Shown: positions 9,211 to 19,071 of the stretch, piece by piece
How positions within the stretch are numbered: the stretch's first letter is position 1
Layout of the letters: the number at the start of each line of letters is the position of its first letter
Source: Actinomycetota bacterium
GTDB lineage: Bacteria; Actinomycetota; Acidimicrobiia; Acidimicrobiales; MedAcidi-G1
Direction: 5' to 3'
NCBI GenBank assembly: GCA_014381745.1
Contig: JACNLA010000018.1
Coordinates: forward strand, 1 to 64,000
DNA length: 64,000 nt
The notes under the pieces: model-generated
Told to the model about the DNA's origin: nothing
What the model saw: only the letters and a program-made list of their open reading frames with translations
Database searches by the model: none
Program-made: the position numbers and the translations under genes

Positions 9211-10116
9211 TCAGGCAGCGACCCTGAAGTAGCCGTCCCCCAGCCGGTCGAGGACCCCCTCTGCCGCTTCGGGCACATTGAGCGAATACAGGTGGACTCC
9301 CGGCACACCCATGTCCACAAGATCTGAGATCAGCGATGCTGCCTGGTCACAGGCGATCCGGAGCCGTTCATCTGTGTCGGCGGCCTCCAGGCGGTTCCAC
9401 AGGTCCTCGGGTACATGGGTGCCGTTCATGTGAGCAAACCGCTTCACCGACTGCGGGTTGGTAACCGGCATGACCCCGGCCAGAACTGGTGTCGTACAGC
9501 CCAGGTCGGTCAGCTCATCAGCCATGCGTCGGTAGTGCTCAGGCTCGAAGAAGAACTGGGTGATTCCAAAGTCAGCCATGTCCAGCTTGGCTGCCAGATG
9601 TCTCCTGTCGGTCCTTCGATCAGGTGAGTCCGGATGCAACTCGGGAAAGGCAGCCACACCTATGGAGAAGTCGGTCTCAGACCGGACAAACTCTACAAGG
9701 TCGGCTGCATACCGAAAATCACCGACGGGTTCACCAGGACGCGGGTCGCCGGCCAGTGCCAACAGGTTTCGGACCCCCACTTCGGTATGGTCGGAAAGGA
9801 GCGCCCTGACCTCTGCCCTGGTGTGACCGACACCCGTCAGATGGGGTACCACCGGGCAGCGATGACGACCCGAAACATGCCCGAGTGCGATGTGGGCGAC
9901 CATTTCACGGGTTCGCCCCCTGTCGCCGCCACCAGCCCCATAGGTGACGGACACGAAGTCCGGATGTCTTCGGGCCAGCCTCGTTGCAGTCTGTAGAGCG
10001 CGCTGTCGGGAATCAAGCGTTGCCGGTGGAAAGTACTCGAAGCTGAGCGTCCGTCCTGCCGCCAACCGCTCCGGAACTCCAGCCATGCACGCAAAGGGTA
10101 TTGGTCCGCCCAACAT
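9211..10116 (-). CDS. metF: 5,10-Methylenetetrahydrofolate reductase
   Basis: This protein of about 301 residues reduces methylene-THF to methyl-THF for methionine synthesis, using FAD. It has the TIM-barrel start FEYFPPAT with the catalytic Glu, VSVTYGAGGG, the NLLALAGDPR phosphate-binding region, and ITQFFFEPEHY. I chose ATG at 10116 because GAGGG lies a few bases upstream; a later in-frame ATG at 10086 would also leave the whole domain. It lies downstream of folD, forming a one-carbon block with folD, purH and purN. Confidence 0.92.
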   Translation of the reverse strand: MLGGPIPFACMAGVPERLAAGRTLSFEYFPPATLDSRQRALQTATRLARRHPDFVSVTYGAGGGDRGRTREMVAHIALGHVSGRHRCPVVPHLTGVGHTRAEVRALLSDHTEVGVRNLLALAGDPRPGEPVGDFRYAADLVEFVRSETDFSIGVAAFPELHPDSPDRRTDRRHLAAKLDMADFGITQFFFEPEHYRRMADELTDLGCTTPVLAGVMPVTNPQSVKRFAHMNGTHVPEDLWNRLEAADTDERLRIACDQAASLISDLVDMGVPGVHLYSLNVPEAAEGVLDRLGDGYFRVAA

Positions 10117-10235
10117 CGAACCCTCGGTTCGTGGCAATCGTCACGCTGTTGTCACCTGTCAGTCAACAGGCGGGTTCTGAGACACCCGAAGTCCCGCATC
10201 GCGGCATGTGAGACCGTTCTCTACGCACCCGAAAG

Positions 10236-11093
10236 TCAAGCGGTGGCAAGCTCGGCGGCCTCGACTGTGTTTCGCAGGAGCATTGCAACGGTCGTCGGCC
10301 CGACTCCTCCGAGGCGCGGTGTGACCCACGAGGCGACCTCGCCCACGGACTCGTCGACGTCGGCGAGCAGACGCTTTCCATCCCAGGAGATACCACCGCT
10401 CACGACGACGGCTCCGGGCCGGACCATGTCGGGGGTGACGAACGACGGAATGCCCACGGCGGCCACAACGATGTCGGCGGTCCGGGTCAGGTCGGCCAGG
10501 TTCGGTACCGCTGAGTGGACGACGGTCACGGCGGCATTCGCGCCTGGCGCCTTGGTGGTGAGGAGCAGTGCCAGCGGTCGACCCAGGGTGGGGCCCCTGC
10601 CAATAACGACGACGTGCCTGCCGGACACCTCGATCCCGTAGTGCACGAACATGGCGAGGATGCCTGCCGGTGTGCACGGCACAGGTCCGTCCTCCTGGAG
10701 AACCAACTTCCCCAGATTCGTCGGGTGGAGGCCGTCGGCGTCCTTGGCCGGATCCATCGCTGAAAGGGCGGAAGCAAAGTCGAAGCCATCGGCGACCGGA
10801 TGTTGAATTATGTATCCGTGGATACCCGGGTCCGAGTTGAAGGTCGCAACGGCCTCGTCCAGCGCCGCCGGTGGTGCGTCTGCGGCAACATGGATGTTGT
10901 GAGATGCCATTCCCACGGCCTCGCAGGTCTCGTGCTTCTTGCGGACGTAGCCGGCGCTGGCCCCGTCGTCACCGACCAGGATGGTTCCAAGCCCCGGGGT
11001 CACCCCCACAGCCTTCAACCGCTCAACCCGGATACGGACGTCTTCAAGAACGGATTCTGCTACCGGTCCACCGGCCAGAAGTTGTGCTGACAT
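10236..11093 (-). CDS. folD: Bifunctional methylenetetrahydrofolate dehydrogenase/cyclohydrolase
   Basis: A protein of about 285 residues that interconverts methylene-, methenyl- and 10-formyl-THF. Diagnostic elements are GYVRKKHETCEAVGM with the Tyr-x3-Lys catalytic pair, GYIIQHPV for the usual substrate segment, DGLHPTNLGKL, CTPAGI, and the Rossmann loop VVIGRGPTLGRPLALLL. I start at ATG 11093 rather than an upstream frame extension, because the extension would run into purH and because a TAGCCT box sits eight bases upstream. It supplies the 10-formyl-THF consumed by the adjacent PurH and PurN. Confidence 0.94.
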   Translation of the reverse strand: MSAQLLAGGPVAESVLEDVRIRVERLKAVGVTPGLGTILVGDDGASAGYVRKKHETCEAVGMASHNIHVAADAPPAALDEAVATFNSDPGIHGYIIQHPVADGFDFASALSAMDPAKDADGLHPTNLGKLVLQEDGPVPCTPAGILAMFVHYGIEVSGRHVVVIGRGPTLGRPLALLLTTKAPGANAAVTVVHSAVPNLADLTRTADIVVAAVGIPSFVTPDMVRPGAVVVSGGISWDGKRLLADVDESVGEVASWVTPRLGGVGPTTVAMLLRNTVEAAELATA

Positions 11094-11115
11094 GGGAGCG
11101 AAGGCTACCGGTGGC

Positions 11116-12618
11116 TCAGTGCCTGAAATGCCTCTCACCGGTAAAGACCATGGCGATTCCAGCCTCGTCAGCTGCCGCTACCACCTCGTCGTCCCGGACG
11201 GATCCACCTGGCTGGATGACGGCGGTGGCCCCAGCGTCTGCGGCAGCCTCCAGACCGTCACGGAACGGAAAGAAGGCATCGCTGGCGCATGCGCCGCCAA
11301 CAGCCCGGCCGTCGGCCTTCTGGGCTGCTATCCGGCCGGCATCCCGACGGTTCTGCTGCCCAGCGCCTATTCCCACCGCGCAGAGGTCCTTGGCAAGGAC
11401 GATGGTGTTGGATGAGACCCGGGCAGCCACCCTCCAAGCAAACTCCAGATCGGCCCACTCAGGGTCAGAAGGTGACCTCCTGGTCGGCACCGTCCACGTC
11501 GACCTGTCGAGCGACACCACGTCGGCTGTCTGCACGAGAAGGCCGGCGTCGATGCTCCGAACCTCGTAAGCGGGCCGGTGGGGAGCAGATGCCTCAAGGA
11601 TCCTGAGGTTCTTCCTGCCCTGCAGGAGGGCCAGGGCGTCGGGCTCGTAGCCGGGAGCAACCACCACCTCGGTGAACACCTCGGTGAGCGGCTCGGCCAT
11701 GGCAAGGGTGACCGTGCCGTTGACTGCCACTATCCCACCAAAGGCAGAAACCGGATCGCACTCGTGGGCAGCCAGGTAGGCCGCCGCAACGTCTGCTCCG
11801 ATGGCCGCACCACACGGGTTGGCGTGCTTGATGACGACCGCGGCCGGGTCGTCGCCGAGGCTGTGCACGAGCTGCCACGCGGCCTCTGTGTCGAAGATGT
11901 TCAGGTACGACATGGCCTTCCCGCCGTGAATGACCGCCTCATCCCACCAACCGGACTGTCCGGCCTCCCTGTACCTGGCCCCGATCTGGTGCGGGTTCTC
12001 TCCGTAGCGGAGGTCCTGTACCCGTTCAAGGGACAGATGAATCGACTCAGGAAGTGCATCGTCGGCGGCTTCGTCGAACCAGCCCACAATCGAAGCGTCG
12101 TAGGTGGCCGTGTGGGCGAACGCGCATCTGGCCAGGCGACGGCGGGTGCCATCGGACAAGACACCCTCGGATCTCAGCTCGGCCAGAACCGGGCCGTAGT
12201 CGGACGGGTCCACAACGACCCCGACATGAGCGTGGTTCTTGGCCGCGGCCCTCACCATGGTCGGTCCACCGATGTCGATCAGCTCAATCGACGGCTCCGA
12301 GGTGAACGGATACAGGTTGGCGACCACCAGATCGATGGGTGCAATATCCCGTCCTTCAAGGTCGGCCAGGTGATCCGGGTTGGACCGGTCGGCCAGAATG
12401 CCACCGTGGATATCGGGATGCAGGGTCTTGACCCTCCCGCCCAGCATCTCAGGGGCTCCGGTTACCTCGGCCACCTCGGTGACCGGCACACCGTCGTCGG
12501 CCAGGAGGCTGGCGGTTCCTCCGCTCGAGACCAGCTCCCAGCCAAGGTCCACGAGTCCTCTGGCAAGGTCCACGATGCCCGCCTTGTCATAGACAGAGAT
12601 CAGCGCTCGGCGGCTCAT
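11116..12618 (-). CDS. purH: AICAR formyltransferase/IMP cyclohydrolase
   Basis: The 500-residue bifunctional enzyme does the last two steps of IMP synthesis. The N-terminal cyclohydrolase domain shows ALISVYDKAGI, SSGGTA and LGGRVKTLHPDIHGGIL. The C-terminal transformylase domain shows RYGENPHQ, VIKHANPCG with the catalytic Lys-His, and a closing GGSVRDDEV and FTGERHFRH. The start overlaps the purN stop by four bases (ATGA), so the two are one operon reading purN then purH. Confidence 0.97.
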   Translation of the reverse strand: MSRRALISVYDKAGIVDLARGLVDLGWELVSSGGTASLLADDGVPVTEVAEVTGAPEMLGGRVKTLHPDIHGGILADRSNPDHLADLEGRDIAPIDLVVANLYPFTSEPSIELIDIGGPTMVRAAAKNHAHVGVVVDPSDYGPVLAELRSEGVLSDGTRRRLARCAFAHTATYDASIVGWFDEAADDALPESIHLSLERVQDLRYGENPHQIGARYREAGQSGWWDEAVIHGGKAMSYLNIFDTEAAWQLVHSLGDDPAAVVIKHANPCGAAIGADVAAAYLAAHECDPVSAFGGIVAVNGTVTLAMAEPLTEVFTEVVVAPGYEPDALALLQGRKNLRILEASAPHRPAYEVRSIDAGLLVQTADVVSLDRSTWTVPTRRSPSDPEWADLEFAWRVAARVSSNTIVLAKDLCAVGIGAGQQNRRDAGRIAAQKADGRAVGGACASDAFFPFRDGLEAAADAGATAVIQPGGSVRDDEVVAAADEAGIAMVFTGERHFRH

Positions 12619-13193
12619 GCAGATTCTCCAATCAGGATCTTCCCGCTTTCCAGAACGGTCCGAATCGTTTCTGGATAGATCCTTCGTTCAACTTCCTTGA
12701 TTCGCTCGTGCAGGCTCTCCTCGTCGTCGTCGGGGAGGACAGGCACGGCCTCCTGGGCGAGGATCGGGCCCGAGTCGACCTCGAGGGTCGCTATGTGCAC
12801 GGTGCACCCCGTGACCTTCACACCGTGGGCCATGGCGTCTGCGACGCCGTGCCAACCGGGGAAGGCAGGTAGTAGGGCCGGGTGGGTGTTGAGAATGCGA
12901 CCGGCGAACCGGTCATACGCGGGCTGGGCCAGGATCGTGCCGAACCCGGCCATGGCGACCAGGTCGATCTCGGCGTCTGTCAGGACCTTGACAAGACCCA
13001 GGGTGTAGGCCTCGCGGTTGAAGTCGTCGCCGAAGGAGTCTCGCTCGACGACCATCACCGGTATCCCCAGAGATTCGGCGAGATCCACAGCCCTGCACGG
13101 CCTGTCTGTCACCACCAGGTGCACCGGGAGGCCCGCATCCACGATCGCCTCGAGGATCGACCCGGTTCCCGAAGCCAACACAGCCAGACGCAT
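12615..13193 (-). CDS. purN: Phosphoribosylglycinamide formyltransferase
   Basis: A 192-residue GAR transformylase using 10-formyl-THF. The protein starts with LAVLASGTGSILEAI (phosphate-binding loop) and contains ILNTHPALLPAFPG with the catalytic Asn and His, and EVDSGPILAQ with the catalytic Asp. A TACGGT box at 13201-13206 is seven bases before the ATG with no Shine-Dalgarno, so the purN-purH transcript is probably leaderless. Confidence 0.95.
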   Translation of the reverse strand: MRLAVLASGTGSILEAIVDAGLPVHLVVTDRPCRAVDLAESLGIPVMVVERDSFGDDFNREAYTLGLVKVLTDAEIDLVAMAGFGTILAQPAYDRFAGRILNTHPALLPAFPGWHGVADAMAHGVKVTGCTVHIATLEVDSGPILAQEAVPVLPDDDEESLHERIKEVERRIYPETIRTVLESGKILIGESA

Positions 13194-13233
13194 GTCGGCG
13201 ACCGTACCAGCGGCCTGCGGGTCCGAAACCGGC

Positions 13234-14118
13234 CTAGAGGCCAGCGACGATCTCTGCCATGAGCTCGCCCGCCTCGGTCGGGTTCAACCCGACCCTCACC
13301 CCGGCATCCCTGAGTGCATCCATCTTGGCGGCAGCGGTCCCCTTGCCCCCGGAGACGATGGCTCCGGCATGGCCCATTTTCTTGCCCGGTGGCGCCGTGA
13401 CACCAGCGACGTAGCTCGACACAGGCTTGGTCATGCTCTCTTTGATGAAGGCTGCGGCCTCCTCCTCGGCTGAGCCGCCGATTTCGCCGATCATCATCAC
13501 GGCCTTCGTCTCGGGATCTTCCTCGAAGGCGGCCAGACAGTCAATGAACGATGTTCCCGGAACCGGATCACCGCCGATGCCTACACACGTGGTGCATCCG
13601 ATTCCCTTCTGCTTCAACTCGTAGAGGGCCTGATAGGTGAGGGTCCCCGAACGGCTGACTATGCCTACCGGCCCTCCCGGGAGGGCAATGTGGCCGGCAG
13701 TGATCCCGATGTTGCACTTTCCCGGCGAGATGATCCCCGGGCAGTTGGGGCCCAGCAGCCGAACATCGGCGAAGTCACGCTTCAGACGGTTGTAGAATCT
13801 CGCCTCGTCGTGTGCGGGTACTCCCTCGGTGACGGACACGATGAACTCCACGCCACCCTCGGCTGCCTCGATGACGGCATCGTGTACACCGGGTGCCGGT
13901 ATGAAGATGCACGAGGCCGTCGCACCGGTCTCGGCGACCGCATCGGCAACCGAGGCGAATATGGGGATGCCGTCGATGTTCTGGCCTGCCTTGCGGGGGT
14001 TGGTTCCGGCCACGACCTGTGTGCCGTATTCCCTGTTGAGCAGGCCGTAGTAGCGGCCCTGGCTGCCGGTAAGGCCCTGATAGACGACCTTTGTGGTCTC
14101 GTCAACGAAGATGCTCAT
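13234..14118 (-). CDS. sucD: Succinyl-CoA synthetase, alpha subunit
   Basis: The 294-residue alpha subunit carries the CoA-binding Rossmann domain (YQGLTGSQGRYYG, near residue 12) and the ligase domain with the phosphohistidine segment GHAGAIVSGGKGT. CVGIGGDPVPGTSF is also characteristic. It makes succinate and nucleoside triphosphate from succinyl-CoA together with SucC, encoded three bases upstream, in the usual sucC-sucD order. Confidence 0.96.
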   Translation of the reverse strand: MSIFVDETTKVVYQGLTGSQGRYYGLLNREYGTQVVAGTNPRKAGQNIDGIPIFASVADAVAETGATASCIFIPAPGVHDAVIEAAEGGVEFIVSVTEGVPAHDEARFYNRLKRDFADVRLLGPNCPGIISPGKCNIGITAGHIALPGGPVGIVSRSGTLTYQALYELKQKGIGCTTCVGIGGDPVPGTSFIDCLAAFEEDPETKAVMMIGEIGGSAEEEAAAFIKESMTKPVSSYVAGVTAPPGKKMGHAGAIVSGGKGTAAAKMDALRDAGVRVGLNPTEAGELMAEIVAGL

Positions 14119-14121
14119 TGG

Positions 14122-15279
14122 TCAGATCCCTTCCTGTCGGGCGGCAGCCAGCTCCACGGCCCGTTCAGCCGCCTCGAGCATGGTGGATGCCATCTGGAGC
14201 GAGTCCGAGAAGTGGGGTTCCAGGATCTGCCGCCCCTCGTCGGCGTTTGTGCCATCCAGTCGAATCACGATCGGAGAGTTGATCTCCACCCGATCGAGGG
14301 CTTCGACGATTCCGTGTGCGACCACCTCTCCACGGGTGATTCCACCAAAGATGTTGATGAAGATGGAGCGCACGGCAGGATCGTTGTTGATCACCTCGAG
14401 CGCCCCAGCCATGGTGTCGACGTCTGCGCCGCCACCGATGTCGAGGAAGTTGGCTGCGCCTCCGCCGACCTGGCTGATGACGTCGACGGTGGACATGGCA
14501 AGGCCTGCTCCGTTGGCGATTACGCCCACCGAGCCATCAAGGCCAACGTACTGAAGGCCGATTGCGTGTGCCGCCGTTTCGCGTTCGTCGCGGGACTGGG
14601 TCTCATCAAAGGCCGCATAGTCCTCGTGGCGGAACACCGAGTTCCCGTCAAGGGTGACCTTGGCATCCAGTACGTGGACGACACCGTCCGGGGTGAGGAT
14701 CAGTGGATTGATCTCGACCATGTCGGCGTCACCGTCGACGTAGGCCGTGTAGAGCTGCAACAGGATCTCGACGGTTCCCTCGACGGCTGCCTCGGGAAGG
14801 CCGGCGGCCGCCACCCACTCACGGCACCCGGGTTCGCTCAGGCCATCGACAGGGTCTATCCAGATCTTGGCGATCGCATCCGGGTTCTCGTCGGCAACCG
14901 TTTCAATCTCGACGCCGCCCTCAACCGAGAGCATCCCCAGGTGCTTTCTGGCCGAACGATCCAACGTGAAGCTGGCGTAGTACTCCTCAGCGATGTCTGA
15001 AGCCTTTTCAATCCAGACCCGGCCGACCACGTGGCCCTTGATGTCGAGACCCAGGATCGCCGACGCGTGCATCCTGACATCTTCGATGGTGGCTGCGAAC
15101 TTGACGCCGCCAGCCTTCCCGCGTCCACCGGTGTGAACCTGGGCCTTGACCATTACCGGGGTTCCCAACCGCTCTGCGGCGGCAACTGCCTCATCGACGG
15201 TGAAGGCGATCTCGCCGGGTGACACCGGCATGCCGTAGCCGGCGAAGAACTGCTTGCCCTGATACTCGAACAGATCCAC
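14122..15279 (-). CDS. sucC: Succinyl-CoA synthetase, beta subunit
   Basis: The 385-residue ATP-grasp beta subunit starts with MDLFEYQGKQFF. It has the nucleotide-binding strand PVMVKAQVHTGGRGKAGGVK and the metal-site segment VEINPLILT. The C-terminal flavodoxin-like ligase domain contains IFGGITRGEVVAHGI. The GTG start follows GGAGG closely. It is the first gene of sucCD and diverges from the AlaX-like gene. Confidence 0.96.
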   Translation of the reverse strand: MDLFEYQGKQFFAGYGMPVSPGEIAFTVDEAVAAAERLGTPVMVKAQVHTGGRGKAGGVKFAATIEDVRMHASAILGLDIKGHVVGRVWIEKASDIAEEYYASFTLDRSARKHLGMLSVEGGVEIETVADENPDAIAKIWIDPVDGLSEPGCREWVAAAGLPEAAVEGTVEILLQLYTAYVDGDADMVEINPLILTPDGVVHVLDAKVTLDGNSVFRHEDYAAFDETQSRDERETAAHAIGLQYVGLDGSVGVIANGAGLAMSTVDVISQVGGGAANFLDIGGGADVDTMAGALEVINNDPAVRSIFINIFGGITRGEVVAHGIVEALDRVEINSPIVIRLDGTNADEGRQILEPHFSDSLQMASTMLEAAERAVELAAARQEGI

Positions 15280-15428
15280 CTCGGAGGCCTCCTGTGACCG
15301 TCTCTAAACCCACCCGCGGGCCGACTCCACCGACTACCGAGGTCTCAGGCGATACTAGGCAGGTCATGTGGCCGTCCCACCCGTTGGGACCGTGCCATCA
15401 CCTTGGCCACCAACAACGGGAGCAGCCA

Positions 15429-16142
15429 GTGACCGACCGCCTCTACCTGCGTGACGCCGACCTGAGGTCCTTTGAGGCCACGGTCGTGTCAGTCCACGAC
15501 GACCGGGTCGAACTGGACCGTACGGCCTTCTACGCCACCAGCGGAGGCCAGCCACACGACACGGGTCACATCACATGGGATACGGGAGCAGCCTCGGTGG
15601 TTGACGTACGTTCGGACGGTGCCCGGGTTCTCCACCATCTGGCAGGTCCGGTTCCAGCCGTCGGCACGGTAATCACAGGAGAGGTCGACAACGAGCGACG
15701 CCACCAACTGATGCGGACCCACACCGCCATGCACGTTCTGTGCGGTGTGATCTGGCGGGAATGGCACCGGCCGGTGACAGGCGGGAACATGGAGCCTCTC
15801 CAGGCACGGATGGACTTCGAGTTGACGGAGTTGCCCGAAGACTTCAAGGAACGGGTCGAACAACTCTGCAACGCCGAGGTCGCTGCGGACCGACCCATTG
15901 AGGTGTCGTTCCTGGCCAGAGGTGAGGCTCTCAGCGACGACGACCTGATCCGCACAAAGGTGAACCTGATCCCCGAATCGGTCACCCAGATCCGGGTGGT
16001 CGACATCGTCGGCCTGGACCGTCAGGCGGACGGTGGCACCCACGTGTCCTCAACAGGTCAGGTGGGGCGCCTCGAGGTGGTGAAGACCGAGTCCAAGGGC
16101 AAGGGCTTCAAGCGGGTACGCATCAGGCTTCACGACGCCTGA
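15429..16142 (+). CDS. Free-standing alanyl-tRNA editing protein, AlaX-like
   Basis: About 237 residues related to the editing domain of AlaRS, which hydrolyses Ser- or Gly-tRNA(Ala). The N-terminal AlaX beta-barrel is visible (AFYATSGGQPHDTG), followed by the zinc-binding HTAMH (His98, His102) and GGTHVSSTGQVG near residue 202. The usual zinc ligand Cys before GGTH is Asp201 here, so the metal site is altered. The GTG start is taken because GGGAG lies six bases upstream. An ATG at 15366 would add 21 residues outside the conserved domain. Confidence 0.82.
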   Translation: MTDRLYLRDADLRSFEATVVSVHDDRVELDRTAFYATSGGQPHDTGHITWDTGAASVVDVRSDGARVLHHLAGPVPAVGTVITGEVDNERRHQLMRTHTAMHVLCGVIWREWHRPVTGGNMEPLQARMDFELTELPEDFKERVEQLCNAEVAADRPIEVSFLARGEALSDDDLIRTKVNLIPESVTQIRVVDIVGLDRQADGGTHVSSTGQVGRLEVVKTESKGKGFKRVRIRLHDA

Positions 16143-16166
16143 GCGGACAAGGCCTGCCGATGCCCC

Positions 16167-16364
16167 TCAGGCAACGTCGAAGCCCGCCTCATCGATGGCC
16201 GCAACCACGGCGGCATCGTCGCCGCCGGTGACCGTGACGGTCTTGGCATCCAGGTCGATCTTCAGGTCCGTCACCCCGGCCAGAGGGGTGATCTGACCGG
16301 TTATCGCCTGAACACAGTGATCACAGCTCATATCTGGAACTGAGTACACGCGGGTATCTGTCAT
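16167..16364 (-). CDS. copZ: Copper chaperone, heavy-metal-associated domain
   Basis: A 65-residue ferredoxin-like HMA domain with the metal motif MSCDHC near residues 12-17 and the typical closing IDEAGFDVA. It should bind Cu(I) in the cytosol and hand it to the ATPase. Its ATG overlaps the copA stop as ATGA, so the two are co-translated. The longer frame extending upstream is only the copA 3' end in another frame. Confidence 0.9.
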   Translation of the reverse strand: MTDTRVYSVPDMSCDHCVQAITGQITPLAGVTDLKIDLDAKTVTVTGGDDAAVVAAIDEAGFDVA

Positions 16365-18574
16365 CTGCTCACCATTTCTCTGGTTTGTGTAGTGGTCCGA
16401 CTGGTTCCTGGGCCTCGGTAACCGGCAAAGCGCCTCAGGCGGAGGCTGTTGGTCACCACGAACAGGGACGACACACCCATGGCGCCGGCAGCGATCATCG
16501 GGTTCAACACACCGCTGGCAGCCAGCGGAATGGCGGCTGCGTTGTATGCGAATGCCCAAAAGAGGTTGCCCTTGATCGTGGCGAGGGTGCGACGTGAGAG
16601 GGCGATGGCGTCGGCGACGGCACGAAGGTCACCGGTCACGATCGTCAGGTCCGAGGCCTCCATGGCCACATCGGTGCCGGTGCCGACGGCTATGCCCAGG
16701 TCGGCCTGGGCGAGCGCCGGGGCGTCGTTGATGCCGTCACCGACCATGGCCACCCTGTGTCCATCGGCCTGCAGCCGGCGGACCTCTGCGGCCTTGTCGT
16801 CGGGGAGGACCTCTGCGATCACGCGGTCGGCCCCTACAGCTGCACCCACGAACTCAGCTGTCCGCCGGTTGTCGCCGGTGAGAAGGGTCACGCTGAGGCC
16901 CTGGTCATGGAGGGCGGCGACAGCTGCCACCGAGGTCTCCTTGATCCGGTCCGACACCACGAGGATCGCCTCAGCCGTCGGACCCCGGCCGGTGAACACG
17001 ACCGTGGAACCGGTTGCCTCAGCTGCCAACGCCAGACCCTCGACATCAGAGGGAACATCATCAAACAACTGCCGCCGGCCAACGCGTACCTCGGTCCCCT
17101 CCACGATGCCCGTTACGCCGATGCCCGGGGTGTTCAGGAAGTCCGTGACGCTGCCAGGGTCGGATACTGCTCTGCTCACGGCCTGCGCAATGGGGTGCTC
17201 GGATCGGGCTTCCAGGGAGGCCGCCAGGCGGAGCATCTCGTTCGTATTCGCAGTCGGGGCGAGAACCTCGACGAGCTCCATGTGCCCCTCGGTGACGGTG
17301 CCGGTCTTGTCGACTATCACGACGTCGACGGCCCGGGTGTCCTCGAGGACCTCGCCGCCCTTGATGATCACACCCAACTGTGCGCCCCGACCCGTACCGA
17401 CCATTATCCCCATGGGTGTGGCCAGGCCAAGTGCGCAGGGGCAGGCGATGATCAGCACCGCTACCGCCGCGGTGAACGCCGAGTCTGCAGAGTTGCCCAG
17501 CAGGAACCAGGCGGCCAGGGTGGCAATCGCCGTTCCGATAGCCACCGGAACGAAGACCGCCGACACACGATCAGCCAGGCGCTGGACCTCGGCCCGACTG
17601 CCCTGGGCCTCGTCCACCAGGCGGATGATCTGTGCCAGGACGGTGCCGGATCCGACCCGCGTGACCTCAACGATGAGGGAGCCATTGGTGTTGATGGTGG
17701 CGCCTATGACCTCGTCACCGACGGTGACATCCACGGGGACCGGCTCACCTGTAACCATCGAGGCATCCACCGCAGAGCGGCCGTCCACGACAGTCCCGTC
17801 GGTGGCAATCTTCTCCCCCGGGCGGACCACGAAGCGCATTCCCACCACGAGGTCATCGAGGGCGACCTCGGTGCCGTCCTCCAGACGTGCCGTGCGGGCT
17901 CCAAGGTCGGCAAGCGCCCGGATTGCATCTCCTGATCGCCGCTTTGCCCTCACCTCGAACCACTTGCCGAGCAGGATGAGCGCCACGATCACCATGCCTG
18001 TCTCGTAGTAGACGTGGCCGCCATCGACGTCACCTACGAGGACAACCGTCGACCACAACCATGCCGAGAGGGTGCCCATCGACACGAGCGTGTCCATCGT
18101 CGTTGAACCGTGCCGCAGGTTCATCCATGTGGCCCGGTGGAAGGTCCAGCCTGACCAGAAGATGACGGGTGTGGCGAGGACAGCAACCAGCCACTCCCAG
18201 CCGTCGAACTGGAGCGGGGTGAACATCGAGAGAAGAACCACGGGTACTGCCAGCACCGCTGCCACCACGAAGCGGCGAAGGAGCTCAGCGGCCCGGCGTT
18301 CCTCGGAGTCATCTGCCTCGTCCGTATCGACGATTCCGTAGCCGAGCCCCTCGATTACCGACCTGAACTCAGCCTCACCCGTGCCGGAGCCGTATAGGAG
18401 GGTCGCTCGACCGGTGGCGAAGTTGACCTGTGCGTCATCGACACCATCCAGCTTGCCGAGGGCCCGCTGGATCCGGTTGGCGCATGCAGCACATGTCATG
18501 CCCTCGATCGACAGGTCTGACCGGGCCGCAGCGGGGGGCTGTCCGGTGGGTTGGTCGACGGTATCGATGCTCAT
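16361..18574 (-). CDS. copA: Copper-translocating P1B-type ATPase
   Basis: A 737-residue Cu(I) exporter. One N-terminal HMA domain holds GMTCAAC (residues 25-31). Eight membrane helices surround the CPC transport motif in [11 protein letters not shown]. The catalytic core has the phosphatase loop MVTGEPVPV, the phosphorylation motif DKTGT, nucleotide-domain SEHP and hinge GDGINDAP. The last helix has [16 protein letters not shown], the MxxSS pattern of subgroup 1B-1. The promoter box TAGGAT lies six bases before the ATG, so the mRNA is probably leaderless. The operator and MerR-family gene upstream indicate copper induction. Confidence 0.95.
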   Translation of the reverse strand: MSIDTVDQPTGQPPAAARSDLSIEGMTCAACANRIQRALGKLDGVDDAQVNFATGRATLLYGSGTGEAEFRSVIEGLGYGIVDTDEADDSEERRAAELLRRFVVAAVLAVPVVLLSMFTPLQFDGWEWLVAVLATPVIFWSGWTFHRATWMNLRHGSTTMDTLVSMGTLSAWLWSTVVLVGDVDGGHVYYETGMVIVALILLGKWFEVRAKRRSGDAIRALADLGARTARLEDGTEVALDDLVVGMRFVVRPGEKIATDGTVVDGRSAVDASMVTGEPVPVDVTVGDEVIGATINTNGSLIVEVTRVGSGTVLAQIIRLVDEAQGSRAEVQRLADRVSAVFVPVAIGTAIATLAAWFLLGNSADSAFTAAVAVLIIACPCALGLATPMGIMVGTGRGAQLGVIIKGGEVLEDTRAVDVVIVDKTGTVTEGHMELVEVLAPTANTNEMLRLAASLEARSEHPIAQAVSRAVSDPGSVTDFLNTPGIGVTGIVEGTEVRVGRRQLFDDVPSDVEGLALAAEATGSTVVFTGRGPTAEAILVVSDRIKETSVAAVAALHDQGLSVTLLTGDNRRTAEFVGAAVGADRVIAEVLPDDKAAEVRRLQADGHRVAMVGDGINDAPALAQADLGIAVGTGTDVAMEASDLTIVTGDLRAVADAIALSRRTLATIKGNLFWAFAYNAAAIPLAASGVLNPMIAAGAMGVSSLFVVTNSLRLRRFAGYRGPGTSRTTTQTREMVSR

Positions 18575-18580
18575 GCGGCG

Positions 18581-18612
18581 ATCCTAAACCTTCCATTCGA
18601 CTGGAATGTCAA
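18581..18612 (-). promoter_or_regulatory. copA promoter with MerR-type operator dyad
   Basis: On the minus strand TTGACA (18612-18607) and TAGGAT (18586-18581) are separated by 20 bp, the over-long spacer typical of MerR-activated promoters. The spacer holds the dyad TTCCA-N6-TGGAA. The -10 box is six bases from the copA ATG. The same dyad recurs before the regulator gene, supporting it as that regulator's binding site. Confidence 0.85.
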
Positions 18613-18644
18613 GGGCCTGTTCCAACAATCTTGCAGCCTGCTGG

Positions 18645-19058
18645 TCAGGAACTGACGGAGGTGATTACCTGACACCTGTTCGGGTCGGTGCACGACGATG
18701 GATCCAGGGCCGCAGCACGACCTGCAAGTGTCGCCAGATCCTCTCTGGCCTGCTGGAGTCGCAGTATCTGCTCGTCGAGTTCGGTCATATGGCGTTCGAG
18801 GAGAGCCGCCGTGTGGCTGCACGATGTCGAGCCTGTGTCCTTCAACTCCAGGACCGACGCAATCTCGGCGAGCGAGAGGCCCGTCGCCTGGGCGTCACGA
18901 ACGAAACGCAGCCGCTGCACGGCGTCAGAGTCATAGTCCCGGTAACCCGAAGCGGTCCGTGCCGGCTCTGCGAGCAGACCTATCGACTCGTAGTACCGAA
19001 CCGTCTTAGCGGAGACACATGCCAGATCGGCCAACTCACCTATCTTCACGTCCACCAC
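18645..19058 (-). CDS. MerR-family metal-responsive regulator (CueR-like)
   Basis: About 137 residues. The winged-helix domain starts KIGELADLACVSAKTVRYYE and continues through GYRDYDSDAVQRLRFV and LSLAEIASVLEL. A dimerization helix follows (LDEQILRLQQAREDL), with a Cys at SCSH and a C-terminal SCTDPNRC pair that could be metal ligands. Position next to copA-copZ suggests copper sensing. The start is uncertain. GTG at 19058 or 19055 precedes the domain directly, whereas ATG at 19079 would place the start inside the operator dyad. Confidence 0.85.
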   Translation of the reverse strand: MVDVKIGELADLACVSAKTVRYYESIGLLAEPARTASGYRDYDSDAVQRLRFVRDAQATGLSLAEIASVLELKDTGSTSCSHTAALLERHMTELDEQILRLQQAREDLATLAGRAAALDPSSCTDPNRCQVITSVSS

Positions 19059-19071
19059 GCTACCGGAAGGT

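Noticed and set aside
13690-18008. Very long antisense open frames opposite sucCD and copA (over 390 codons)
   Set aside because: They mirror high-GC genes on the other strand, match no family, and lack start signals; the sense genes are unambiguous.
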